This document shows positions 18,300 through 26,117 of a stretch of DNA of 64,000 nucleotides, piece after piece. The translations under genes were made by a program, and so were the position numbers. The notes beneath the pieces are model-generated. The model worked only from the letters and a program-made list of their open reading frames with translations. It ran no database searches and was not told the origin of the DNA. The first letter of the stretch is position 1; each line of letters opens with the position of its first letter. The stretch is from an uncultured Paracoccus sp. (GTDB lineage: Bacteria > Pseudomonadota > Alphaproteobacteria > Rhodobacterales > Rhodobacteraceae), in NCBI RefSeq assembly GCF_945915435.1, contig NZ_CAMEFG010000001.1, positions 105,756 through 169,755 on the forward strand, written 5' to 3'.

Positions 18300-18590
18300 T
18301 CCCATCCGCCCATCGCATCGGCGGAACCGGGATCGAGCAGCCCAAGGGCGGCCTGCCTGATCGCGGCCCGCCCGACATTCGCGCGGCGCTGAAGCCTTCC
18401 ATCGCATATTTCGCAGGCGCATAGAGGCTGGTTCCCGCGCCCGGTGCCCGGCGCGCGATCAAGGTGATGTTGATGATGATATGGCCGCGCTGGCGGGCGC
18501 GCATACGATCCCCGGTTTCAAGGACATGGTTTGCCAGCGCCAAGCCAAGACCGCGGGAAATTTCCATGATGAGCCAGGTTTTCAGCCTTG
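18300..18590 (-). pseudogene. Short-chain dehydrogenase remnant
   Basis: On the minus strand the frame reads LKTWLIMEISRGLGLALANHVLETGDR (a worn TGxxxGxG cofactor motif) and then jumps directly to MRARQRGHIIINITLIARRAPGAG and SLYAPAKYAMEGFSAA (the Y-x-x-x-K active site). Roughly 80 residues expected between these two blocks are missing, and the C-terminal third is not recognisable. No start codon or ribosome site is convincing. Confidence 0.78.
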
Positions 18591-18635
18591 CCTCGAAGGG
18601 GTGAGCCGTTGCGAAACAGGGGCCGCGAAAGGCTG

Positions 18636-19125
18636 TCAATGCAGGACATGGACGTTCCGGCCCCAGATCTCGATCCTGTAGCGGGGCAGTCTGCCGCAGC
18701 CGGGGGGCACATTGTGCGGCTGACCGGATTTCAGGTCGAATTCGGCGAAATGCAGCGGGCAGACGATCCTGCCGGATTCCATGAAGCCTTCCGAAAGGGA
18801 TGCGTCCGCGTGCGGGCACCTGTCGTTCACCGCGTAAAGCTGCCCGCCTGTCCTGGCGGGCGTAAAGCACGACTTCGCAGCCGATCTGCCGCGCCGCCGC
18901 CGCGATTTCCAGGTCAGGCCAGCCGCCGCCCACGATCCCCACCCGCAAGCCGGGCCGCAGGGCCTTGCGGAAACGGGCGGCGTCCTCGACGGTGCGGATG
19001 GCGTGGACACGGCCATCCCCGCGATCAAGGCCGGGAAGGCGGCGGACGGACCCGCCGGTTGCCAGCACCAGCTTGTCATAGGGGTGACGCCGACCGTCCT
19101 AGGTCAGCACCTCTTTCGTTTCGCG
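18636..19125 (-). pseudogene. Fused remnants of a ferredoxin reductase and a Rieske-type ferredoxin
   Basis: Reading down the minus strand, a frame with ETKEVLT, a TAG stop, then DGRRHPYDKLVLATGG and GLRVGIVGGGWPDLEIAAAA is the FAD/NAD-binding core of a rubredoxin/ferredoxin reductase. Within about 15 residues of GCEVVLYAR the sequence becomes, in another frame, GGQLYAVNDRCPHADASL with CPLHFAEFDL, a Rieske 2Fe-2S motif (C-x-H and C-x-x-H), ending NVHVLH at 18636. The reductase C-terminus and the Rieske N-terminus have been lost in one deletion. Confidence 0.8.
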
Positions 19126-19541
19126 GCAAGCGATTGGCGGCTCAGCAGGTGAATCGGCTGCATCGAATATCTGCGTTCGGCGACGGTCGAGCCGACGCGC
19201 TCGCCATAGCGGACCAGGCCGACCCTTGTGCCGATGATACCCTCAAGCCGGTCGAAGAACGCGGTTTCACCTTCGCAAAACCACTGCTGGCGATCATGGG
19301 AAAGCTCGATCAGGCTGTCGTCGCGCGTTCTGGCATTGAGGGCAGGTGCGATGTTCCACTTTCTCATCAGCGACGGATAGGCCATCTGTCCGCTTTGCAG
19401 TTCAAACAGCGCATGGGTGCGATCGCCCCGCAGGCCCCCGGCATCCATGCGGGCCAGCTCAAGCCGCTCGCCTGCCAAGGAACTGACGGGGTAACGCCAG
19501 ATCTCGAGAAGCTTGCCGATCGTCGTGGTCCGTTCATTCAT
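19104..19541 (-). pseudogene. MOSC-domain protein, truncated
   Basis: 145 residues starting MNERTTTIGKLLEIWRYPVSS, the MOSC N-terminal beta-barrel signature, through GLRGDRTHALFE to MQPIHLLSRQSLAA. Intact relatives are about 220-280 residues and carry the MOSC core with its catalytic Cys beyond this point; that part is absent. The open frame runs out as it meets the ferredoxin reductase remnant, so a deletion joined the two genes. Confidence 0.75.
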
Positions 19542-19565
19542 CGCTGCTGTCCTGTGTTGTCTGTG

Positions 19566-19586
19566 CCGGGGCATCAACCAGTGCCC
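19566..19586 (-). terminator. Possible terminator after the betaine-type binding protein gene
   Basis: GGGGCA and TGCCCC arms around a short loop, about 75 bases past the TAG at 19660. There is no clear T-run. Confidence 0.3.
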
Positions 19587-19659
19587 CGACAGACTGCCGG
19601 CACGAGGCAGGTAAAAAACCTGTCCATGACGCTGGCAAGCGCAATGATCGACAAAAGGC

Positions 19660-20509
19660 CTATTGCGCAGCCATGACCGACCATCTTTCGACCAGGTCGG
19701 CATGGCTTTCCCACCAGGCATCCACGGCTTGTTCCACGGTGATGCCCTCATTCATGTCGGCACTGATCCGGGTGATATCCTCGATAGGGATGAAAACGCT
19801 GGCCAGCGCCTCGCGGATAAGGGGGTTTTCAGCCGAAAACCCCTTGCCTGCAATCCAGTAATAGGTCTGCGGGGGCGCATCGTGCCGTTGGGGTCGGCGA
19901 GGAACTTGACGTCAAAAGCCCCGGCCATCCACGACGGTTCCCACAGCATCGCCACGATAGGTTCCTCGCGTTCCAGCGCAAAACTCAGCGCGGCGATCAT
20001 GGCTGCGGTCGAACCGTCGATGATCTCGTAATCCAGGGCGTATTCATCCACGGCATTGGCGACATTGCGCCTCAGCCCCGAACCGGGTTCGATGCCGATG
20101 ATCCTGCCATCAACCTGGTCACGGACCGAGTTCAGTTGATCGATGGAATCGACATCCATATAAGAAGGAACGACCACCCCTTGGTCAAGACCATGAGACA
20201 GCACCGAAACCTTTTCCAGGCGCATGTGATTCCTTGCCCAATAATCTTCGGTCACATAGTTGATCTGGGACGCAAGAATATCAACATCACCCCTTGTCAG
20301 CGCCCCGAATGAGATCCCCCATTCCGAGAAGCCGATCAGCTCCACCGTATAGCCCTGATGCTCCAGAAATTTCCTGATGATGAGGCTGATGGGATTAAGG
20401 TCTTCCCATACCATGCCGCCCATGCGGATGGTTTCATCTTGCGCCGCTGACACACCGGCGCCCATTGCGGTGCAGGCCATTGTTGCGGCGATCCTGAAAA
20501 ATTGCGCAT
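19660..20509 (-). pseudogene. Glycine betaine/choline-type ABC substrate-binding protein with two frameshifts
   Basis: The frame from ATG 20480 encodes an OpuAC/ProX-like protein (MGGMVWEDLNPISLII; WGISFGALTRGDVDI; VVVPSYMDVDSIDQL; GIEPGSGLRRN). After DPNGTMRPP the correct frame is lost at a run of five Gs (near 19880) and resumes as QTYYWIAGKGFSAENPLIRE to a TAG at 19660. A better start, ATG 20509 with GGAAGG seven bases upstream, would give the signal peptide MRNFFRIAATMACTAMG if a T5 run had one more T. Both breaks are single-base losses in homopolymers, so real decay and sequencing error are both possible. Confidence 0.8.
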
Positions 20510-20583
20510 TCGGTTGCCTTCCTGTTGTTTTAGCTTGTTGCGATGTCAGATCGGCGCTTGCACTTGCAGCTTCAGCGCACGAA

Positions 20584-20605
20584 CCGTTTCGGTTAACCGT
20601 TACGG
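20584..20605. promoter_or_regulatory. Dyad in the gap between the binding-protein and LysR remnants
   Basis: CCGT-TTC-GGTTAACC-GTT-ACGG, an imperfect 22-base dyad centred on GGTTAACC. It may have been the operator for the divergent LysR (20825, plus strand) and binding-protein genes. Apart from this and the start regions, 20510-20824 shows nothing I recognise. Confidence 0.3.
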
Positions 20606-20824
20606 CCCACCAGGTTGCAGGCCTGCGGCAAAATTATCATGGGGGAAGGAAATTCCAGCCTTCGAAAAATCTTCCCTCTCCATGAAATGAATCTATGAAT
20701 GATCGCCCGCTTCCGCCGGCCATCCATAGCCGCCGGGGGCCGGGCGTCGGAAATGCGGTCGCGCCCGATGGGCATACGATCGATCTGGCTTATGATCGCC
20801 GCAAAACGGCCAGCGAGGTGAGCC

Positions 20825-21080
20825 ATGTCCGAAAGCTTGCGCAGGCAGATTTCATCGCCCGGCGCCCTCTTCGCCTTCAAGGCGACCGCGCGCCTGGGCA
20901 GTTCCGCGGCCGCGGCGGTGGAAATGAATGTGACCCAGCCATCCATTTCCTATCGATCAAGAACCTTGAAAAGCACCTGAAAACAAAGCTTTTTGAACGA
21001 CGAGGCCGCCATATTGCCCTGACGGAAGATGGAAAGGCGCTTTACCACGCAATCGAAAGGGGTTTTTTCCCATTATGCGC
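20825..21080 (+). pseudogene. LysR regulator remnant (N-terminal helix-turn-helix only)
   Basis: ATG 20825 begins MSESLRRQISSPGALFAFKATARLGSSAAAAVEM with NVTQPSISY, a GcvA-type LysR N-terminus. A missing base near 20956 (TAT-CGATC where TATGCGATC is expected) shifts the frame and gives a stop at 20978. The other frame continues IKNLEKHLKTKLFERRGRHI and ALTEDGKALYHAIERG and then ends abruptly next to the FAD oxidoreductase gene. The whole effector domain is gone. Confidence 0.78.
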
Positions 21081-21103
21081 CCCGGATTTTTTTCGATATT
21101 CCT

Positions 21104-22252
21104 TCAGGTTTCCTTGCCGGCTCGAAAGAACCGCCATTTCGTGGTGGCGCGCACGCCGATTTCGGTCAGCCAGGCCGGGTATCCCCGGTTCGGCCTGGTC
21201 TTGGCGTTCAGGATGTCGTTCGAGCGGGACTTTTGCCCCAGCCCCAGTTCGGCCAGCGCCTTGCCCCAGCCGGTGCCGCGCGCGACCTCGGTGCCGTTGC
21301 AAAAGGCCGCGCCATAGACGCGATCCGCAAGCTCGCCGAAGATCATGCCGCCGTTTTCGGCAATGGTCAGCAACCCGCCCCAGCTATGCGCGTAGCCGAT
21401 ATGGGCCAGTTCCGGGTAACGCCGCTGGAACGCCACCTCGTGGTGCTTGCGGGCATATTCCACGTCGCCCAGGTTCGAGCGGAAGTTGCGGGCATAGGAA
21501 TAAACGTTGCGCAGGAGCAGCCGGTTGTCGTCGGTCAGCCGCATGGTCGCGCCGAAGCTTTCGGCCGGGATGACGCCGAAGGGTCCGCTGGCGCCGATCA
21601 CGGCCATCTCGGACGGCGTCAACAGCCGGGCCATCAAGGCATAGGTATAGAGCTTCGGCAGCGCCGCAGCCATGTTCACCAGGTATTTCGTCGGCTGCAT
21701 GAGGATGGTGCCGGGGGTGTGGATCGCCGCGAAAGAATGCTTCGATCCGGTGCGGGCCTGGATTTCCTCCCGTCCCAGCCAGCGATGTTCCTTGCCGATC
21801 TGCTTCAGCGCGGCGGACATTTCGGTCAGGCATTTCTGCCCGCGTTCCGTCGCCGCGGCATGGTATTTGCCCGCAGGGTCCCAGTCGCAATCGACGCCCA
21901 TTTCCTCGACCGCCTGGCGAAGATAGTCGATCCCCTCGCTGTTGACGTGGAACTCTTCCTCGTTGCCCTTTTTATCCTCGGCAAAGTGCTTGTTGCGCGG
22001 ATTATGCGCCAGATCGATCGCAAAACCGGCGCAACGGCCGGCCGCGCCGTCGCCGATGCGCCCGGCATCGACCAGGACGACACGGGCGTCGGGGGTCAGC
22101 TTGCCCAACCGGCGGGCACAGTGCAGTCCGACCCAGCCGCCTCCGACGACAAGATAATCGCAAGCAATATCAGCATCCAACTGATTGGCTGCGGGCCGAG
22201 GACCAAGTGCGGCGAACCAACCGGAACGGGTTGGCTCCATATGGACAGGCAT
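21104..22252 (-). CDS. FAD-dependent oxidoreductase (DAO family) with an apparent internal deletion
   Basis: 382 residues in one open frame. The N-terminal dinucleotide-binding motif is YLVVGGGWVGLHCARRLG, followed by AGRCAGFAID. The C-terminal half has the family segments RNFRSNLGDVEYARKHH and GYAHSWGGLLTIAENGG. Relatives acting on secondary or tertiary amines or amino acids are about 430-450 residues. Here MAAALP near residue 195 jumps to KLYTYALMARLLTPSE, removing the stretch that normally forms part of the substrate domain and the second FAD contact (about 50-80 residues). An active enzyme is doubtful. The start at MPVHMEPTRSGW looks natural. Confidence 0.65.
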   Translation of the reverse strand: MPVHMEPTRSGWFAALGPRPAANQLDADIACDYLVVGGGWVGLHCARRLGKLTPDARVVLVDAGRIGDGAAGRCAGFAIDLAHNPRNKHFAEDKKGNEEEFHVNSEGIDYLRQAVEEMGVDCDWDPAGKYHAAATERGQKCLTEMSAALKQIGKEHRWLGREEIQARTGSKHSFAAIHTPGTILMQPTKYLVNMAAALPKLYTYALMARLLTPSEMAVIGASGPFGVIPAESFGATMRLTDDNRLLLRNVYSYARNFRSNLGDVEYARKHHEVAFQRRYPELAHIGYAHSWGGLLTIAENGGMIFGELADRVYGAAFCNGTEVARGTGWGKALAELGLGQKSRSNDILNAKTRPNRGYPAWLTEIGVRATTKWRFFRAGKET

Positions 22253-22608
22253 GATTTTCGTGGCAGGATCGGCGTGATTTTTCTGGTCCGAACCTACATC
22301 ACCGGGTTAGCCGGCGTGATGCCGGAAATTTCCCGCTCGGGATAGAATGGGTTTATGAATAGACCGATCTGGCCTTGGCGAGAGACAAGCTTCTCCGAAA
22401 CGCAAAACCTGTCAGGGGTGTGATCTGGAAGCCCACGCAATGACGCGATTGCCCGCCCACAGGACCGCAGCACTGCAATGACGCCGCTGGTTTCGCGTCC
22501 CATGCGCGGACAGGTGATCGAGGAAACGGCGAACCCGCGCCCTGCGGTGCTGGCCTTCCTGCTGTGCCCGTTCGCCCGGCGCCACGCATAACGGTCAGCG
22601 GTGGGCGG
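22253..22608. other. Gap without a supported gene
   Basis: 356 bases between the FAD oxidoreductase start and the GntR stop codon. A 37-codon frame at 22478-22591 begins MTPLVSRPMRGQVIEE, but it has no ribosome site and I do not recognise it. The stretch may contain worn remains of another gene. Upstream signals for the oxidoreductase would also lie here. Confidence 0.4.
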
Positions 22609-23268
22609 TCAGCTTTCAGAGCCTTCCAGTTTTTCGCGGATGATGGTGATGGTGGCTTCCAGATGGCGGTGGTTCAGCGTCACCGCATGTTCGCAATCGC
22701 CCTGGCGATAGGCGGCAAGGATGGCGCGGTGGTCGATGTTGCTGCGCTCGATCTCGTCGTCACGCCCGTAAAGCGACATGGCGACATAGGGCATCGCGGC
22801 GTCCTGAAGGCTTTCGACGATGCGGAACAGGCGGGTTTCGCGGTGGCTGAGCCAGAAGATCGCGTGAAAGTGCCGGTTCATCTGCGACCATTCTGTCATG
22901 TCCGTGGTGGCGGCCATGCGGGCGATCATCCCTTCGGCCTCGGTCAGGCTGTCGTCGGCGACCAGGGGAAAGCTGCGGCGGATCAGGATCGGCTCCAGCG
23001 CCAGCCGCAATTCGTAGATGTCGCAGACATCGGGCAGCGTCAGGCCGCGCACCATGTTGCCGCGATGCGCGTCCGAGACCACCAGCCCTTCCGCCGCGAG
23101 TTCGCGCAGGGCCTCGCGCACGGGGGTCGAACTGACGCCGAATTCGGTGGCGATGTGGTTCTGGCGCAGATGCGCCCCCGCTGGCAAGGTGCCGCTCAGG
23201 ATCCGTGCGCGCAACTGCCGGGCGACGAATTCCGAGGCGGTGCGGGGCCGGGTGACGGTGCTGTCCAT
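22609..23268 (-). CDS. GntR-family regulator (FadR/FCD type)
   Basis: 219 residues. The N-terminal winged helix contains GAHLRQNHIATEFGVSSTPVREALREL, the classic GntR motif. The C-terminal FCD domain follows with a metal-site pattern (RLALEP; HFHAIFWLSH; DHRAILAAYR with its His). It lies 28 bases downstream of the asparaginase gene on the same strand, so it probably belongs to that transcript and may respond to an amino-acid-related ligand. Confidence 0.88.
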   Translation of the reverse strand: MDSTVTRPRTASEFVARQLRARILSGTLPAGAHLRQNHIATEFGVSSTPVREALRELAAEGLVVSDAHRGNMVRGLTLPDVCDIYELRLALEPILIRRSFPLVADDSLTEAEGMIARMAATTDMTEWSQMNRHFHAIFWLSHRETRLFRIVESLQDAAMPYVAMSLYGRDDEIERSNIDHRAILAAYRQGDCEHAVTLNHRHLEATITIIREKLEGSES

Positions 23269-23296
23269 GATGATCGTTTCGCAAGCGGTCGAGGGG

Positions 23297-24286
23297 CTAG
23301 GCCCGTGAATGGATCTCGAATATGGGGCGGATCGCTTGCGGCTGCGCGCCGCCCGCCTGAATCGCCCAGATCAGGATGCGCGCTTTCAGGGCCGAGAGCC
23401 AGCCCCCCATCCATGCGCCCCGCTTCGCCAGGTCGATCTCGGACCCGGCATAGCCGTAGGTGGCGCGTGTGGTCGGCCCGGTGTCGCAGCGCGAGCAGAC
23501 GACGACCGGGCGGCGTGGCGCGTATTGCCCGACCAGCCCGGCCAGCCAATAGGGCACATGGCCCGCCCCGAAACCGGCGATGACCACGGCCGAAAACGCA
23601 TCGGAACTCAGCGCATGGCGCAAAAGGCCCGGTCCCATGCCCAGGGTCATGGTGACCAGCGCAACCTCGTGATCGCTGCGCCGGGGCGGGGACAGGGTGT
23701 GGCGCGGCAGGGGCGGGGCGAAATAGACCGGGCTGCCCTCGACCATCCGCCCCAGGGCGCCCGCCGGACCGGAATGGAAGGTCTGCACCGCCAGCGCATC
23801 GCTTTTTCGCACCCGCCGCGCGGCGTGGATCGTGTCGTTCATCACCACCAGAACACCGCGCCCCGCGCTTTCTGCGGCCTGCGCGGCTTGCAGCGCCGCT
23901 TGCAGGTTGGCGGGTCCGTCCGCCCCGGCACTGTCGGGCGTGCGCATGGCGCCGGTGACGATCAGCGGAATCCGGTGGGTCCAGAAGAGGTCCAGAAACC
24001 ACGCGGTTTCCTCGATCGAATCGGTGCCCTGGGTCAGGACGATGGCGCTTGCGCCCTGCGCGGCGCGGGCCTCGCACCAATGCAGGACGTCGATCATGTC
24101 GCCCAGCCCGATCGAGGCGCTTGGCAGTTGCAGGATGCCGTGGGCGCTGACCGGCAGGGCCGGGACAAAGCCGGGGATGCTGTCCAGCAGCGCCTGCGCC
24201 GTCAGACTGGGGGTGACGCCGCTGCCCGGATGCGGGCGCGTCATGGCGATGGTGCCGCCCAGGCTGCCGATGGTGATTTCGCCCAT
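23297..24286 (-). CDS. L-asparaginase (type II-like)
   Basis: 329 residues. The first active-site block is GSLGGTIAM (catalytic Thr) and the second is LTQGTDSIEETAWFLDL (Thr-Asp plus Glu-Glu), both diagnostic for L-asparaginases, which release ammonia from asparagine (sometimes glutamine). I choose ATG 24286 because GGAG lies nine bases upstream; an ATG eight codons earlier (24310) is possible. No signal peptide is visible, so the enzyme is cytoplasmic. It is divergent from a LysR gene and beside RidA, amidase and TRAP genes, all consistent with nitrogen scavenging. Confidence 0.9.
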   Translation of the reverse strand: MGEITIGSLGGTIAMTRPHPGSGVTPSLTAQALLDSIPGFVPALPVSAHGILQLPSASIGLGDMIDVLHWCEARAAQGASAIVLTQGTDSIEETAWFLDLFWTHRIPLIVTGAMRTPDSAGADGPANLQAALQAAQAAESAGRGVLVVMNDTIHAARRVRKSDALAVQTFHSGPAGALGRMVEGSPVYFAPPLPRHTLSPPRRSDHEVALVTMTLGMGPGLLRHALSSDAFSAVVIAGFGAGHVPYWLAGLVGQYAPRRPVVVCSRCDTGPTTRATYGYAGSEIDLAKRGAWMGGWLSALKARILIWAIQAGGAQPQAIRPIFEIHSRA

Positions 24287-24308
24287 TGCCAGATGCTCCG
24301 TATTATGC

Positions 24309-24320
24309 ATTGTATATAAT
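24309..24320. promoter_or_regulatory. Candidate operator/promoter between asparaginase and LysR genes
   Basis: ATTGTATATAAT is palindromic at 10 of 12 positions, AT-rich in GC-rich surroundings, and lies just upstream of the asparaginase start. It resembles the TTGTATACAA-like sites often bound by FadR-type GntR proteins and could overlap a -10 element. Confidence 0.35.
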
Positions 24321-24377
24321 CCTAAGCGAAAGAGCGGTGCAAGGTCCCCGACCTTCGACGAGAGAGGGAGGCGCGAG

Positions 24378-25367
24378 TTGGCAGGCGATGACCCCGATCT
24401 GCGTCCCGTTGCGGATGTCCTGTCCCTTGGCGGCGGGCGCTATTTCCTTGAGGTGGCGCGGTCGGATTCGATCCGCCAGGCGGCAGAGCGCCTTGGGATC
24501 GCCCCTTCCGCGATCAGTCGGCAGATCGCGCGGCTTGAACACGGGCTGAACGCCCAACTGATCGAGCGGCGCGCCGATGGCGTCGTGCTGACCCAGGCGG
24601 GGCGGGTGCTGCTGACCCACCTGGAAGCGATACAGGACCGGCTGGACCGCATCGGCGAGGATATCGCCGATCTGAACGCGCTGCGCCGGGGCAAGGTGCG
24701 GATCGCGACGGTCGAGGGCATCACCCGCCCCTTCCTGTCGGACCGGATCGCGCAGTTCCGCCAGCACCACCCCGGCGTCGCCTTTCACCTGCGCGCCTGC
24801 GGCCGCCAGCGCGTGCTTGAGATGCTTGAACAGCGCCATGCGCAGATCGGCTTCATCTACGACCATTTCTCGCATCCCGCGCTGATCGAGGCGGGCCGGT
24901 GGTGCCAGCCGCTTCTGGCGCTGGCACCGCCCGATCATCCGCTGGCCGCCCGGCGCGGGCTGGGCATCGCAGAGCTGTCCGTCCAGCCCTGTGCCCTGCC
25001 GGACGAGACCTTCGGCATCCACCACCTGGTGCGGCGCGTCTTTGCGCGGGCAGGGCTGGCGATCAATGCGCCGGTGGTCGCCGACAACCTGGCCTTTCTG
25101 TGCGATCACGCCATTCGCTGTGGCCTGATCACCTACATGCCCCGGCAGGCCGCGCAGGACGCCATCGGCAGCGGCCAACTGGTTCCGCTGGATCTGATCT
25201 GCCCCGAATTCCAGCACCGCCACATCTATGCGGTGATCCGGCGCGAGCATGTCCTGCCCCCTGCCGCGCAGTCCTTTCTAAGCGACACGCTGGCCGCTTT
25301 CATGCACGAGGCGCGGCAGGAGGTGGCCGGGATCCAGGACGGGGTTCAGGCCCCGCTTCAGGAATGA
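24378..25367 (+). CDS. LysR-family transcriptional regulator
   Basis: 329 residues from a TTG start backed by AGAGGGAGG seven bases upstream. The helix-turn-helix is YFLEVARSDSIRQAAERLGIAPSAISRQIARLE, followed by an effector domain with RGKVRIATVEG. The frame is open far upstream, but that region is antisense to the asparaginase gene. It is divergent from asparaginase and its 3' end overlaps the RidA gene tail-to-tail by 10 bases. Confidence 0.85.
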   Translation: MAGDDPDLRPVADVLSLGGGRYFLEVARSDSIRQAAERLGIAPSAISRQIARLEHGLNAQLIERRADGVVLTQAGRVLLTHLEAIQDRLDRIGEDIADLNALRRGKVRIATVEGITRPFLSDRIAQFRQHHPGVAFHLRACGRQRVLEMLEQRHAQIGFIYDHFSHPALIEAGRWCQPLLALAPPDHPLAARRGLGIAELSVQPCALPDETFGIHHLVRRVFARAGLAINAPVVADNLAFLCDHAIRCGLITYMPRQAAQDAIGSGQLVPLDLICPEFQHRHIYAVIRREHVLPPAAQSFLSDTLAAFMHEARQEVAGIQDGVQAPLQE

Positions 25368-25843
25368 AGCTCGACCGTCAGATCGGCCTCGACCGGGGCG
25401 TTGAAACCCAGTTCGTGCTGGGTCAGCGCGGCACGGGCGTGCTTGCCGCGCTCTTCGCCCCAGATCTGGACGAACAGGTCGGACGCCCCGTTCAGCACCA
25501 GGTGCGGCATGGTGAAATCCTTGGCGCAGGTGATGTAGCCGATCATCTTGACGATGCGCTTCACCCGGTCCAGATCGCCCAGCACCGCCTTCATCATCGC
25601 CAGATGGTTGATCGCCATCAGCCGGGCCGAGGCATAGCCTTCCTCGATGGTCAGATCCGCGCCGACCTTGCCGACATAGGGCAAGACGTCGTTGTCGTTT
25701 TCATCCGGCTGCGTGCCCAACGTCCCCGAGGTATAGAGGATATTCCCCACCACCACGCCGGGCACGAAATTGCCCACGGGTTTCGGCGGGCGGGGCAGAA
25801 TGATGCCAAGGTCCTTCAGCCTGTTTTCCACTTCATGCGCCAT
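25358..25843 (-). CDS. RidA/YjgF-family enamine deaminase
   Basis: 161 residues from ATG 25843, which has AAAGGAG ten bases upstream. Core segments GVVVGNILYTSGTLGTQPDEN, ASARLMAINHLAMMKAVLGDLDRV and AALTQHELGFNAPVEADL fit the YjgF/YER057c/UK114 fold. The RidA Arg that pairs with the substrate carboxylate is not clearly placed, so it belongs to a divergent subgroup. Such proteins hydrolyse reactive imine/enamine intermediates of amino-acid catabolism. The AT-rich gap 25844-26117 presumably holds the divergent promoters for this gene and the amidase. Confidence 0.82.
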   Translation of the reverse strand: MAHEVENRLKDLGIILPRPPKPVGNFVPGVVVGNILYTSGTLGTQPDENDNDVLPYVGKVGADLTIEEGYASARLMAINHLAMMKAVLGDLDRVKRIVKMIGYITCAKDFTMPHLVLNGASDLFVQIWGEERGKHARAALTQHELGFNAPVEADLTVELHS

Positions 25844-26117
25844 CTGTCGTTCTCCTTTGTGATCGGCTTGCCCGAAGATAGGCAAACCTGCCACTGCTGC
25901 GAGCATGAAGCGGGCAACAGGGCTTTGCCGATCCGGCAACGGTGCCGGATAAGGTTACCTATTTATTTTTATTTCTGTTTATATTCGATTAGTTATGTAG
26001 AAAATCTTATCCGCTTTATAGGGTCGCTTCCGGTGCAAGGGGGAAAAACCCGCCCTTCCCGTAACCGGATTTCGCGGCCACTGTGTAAGCAGGTTTCACC
26101 CCAGGCAGGAGAACGGG

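Noticed and set aside
22478..22591. A 37-codon plus-strand frame before the GntR gene
   Set aside because: No ribosome site, signal peptide or recognisable motif; kept only as a note under the gap feature.
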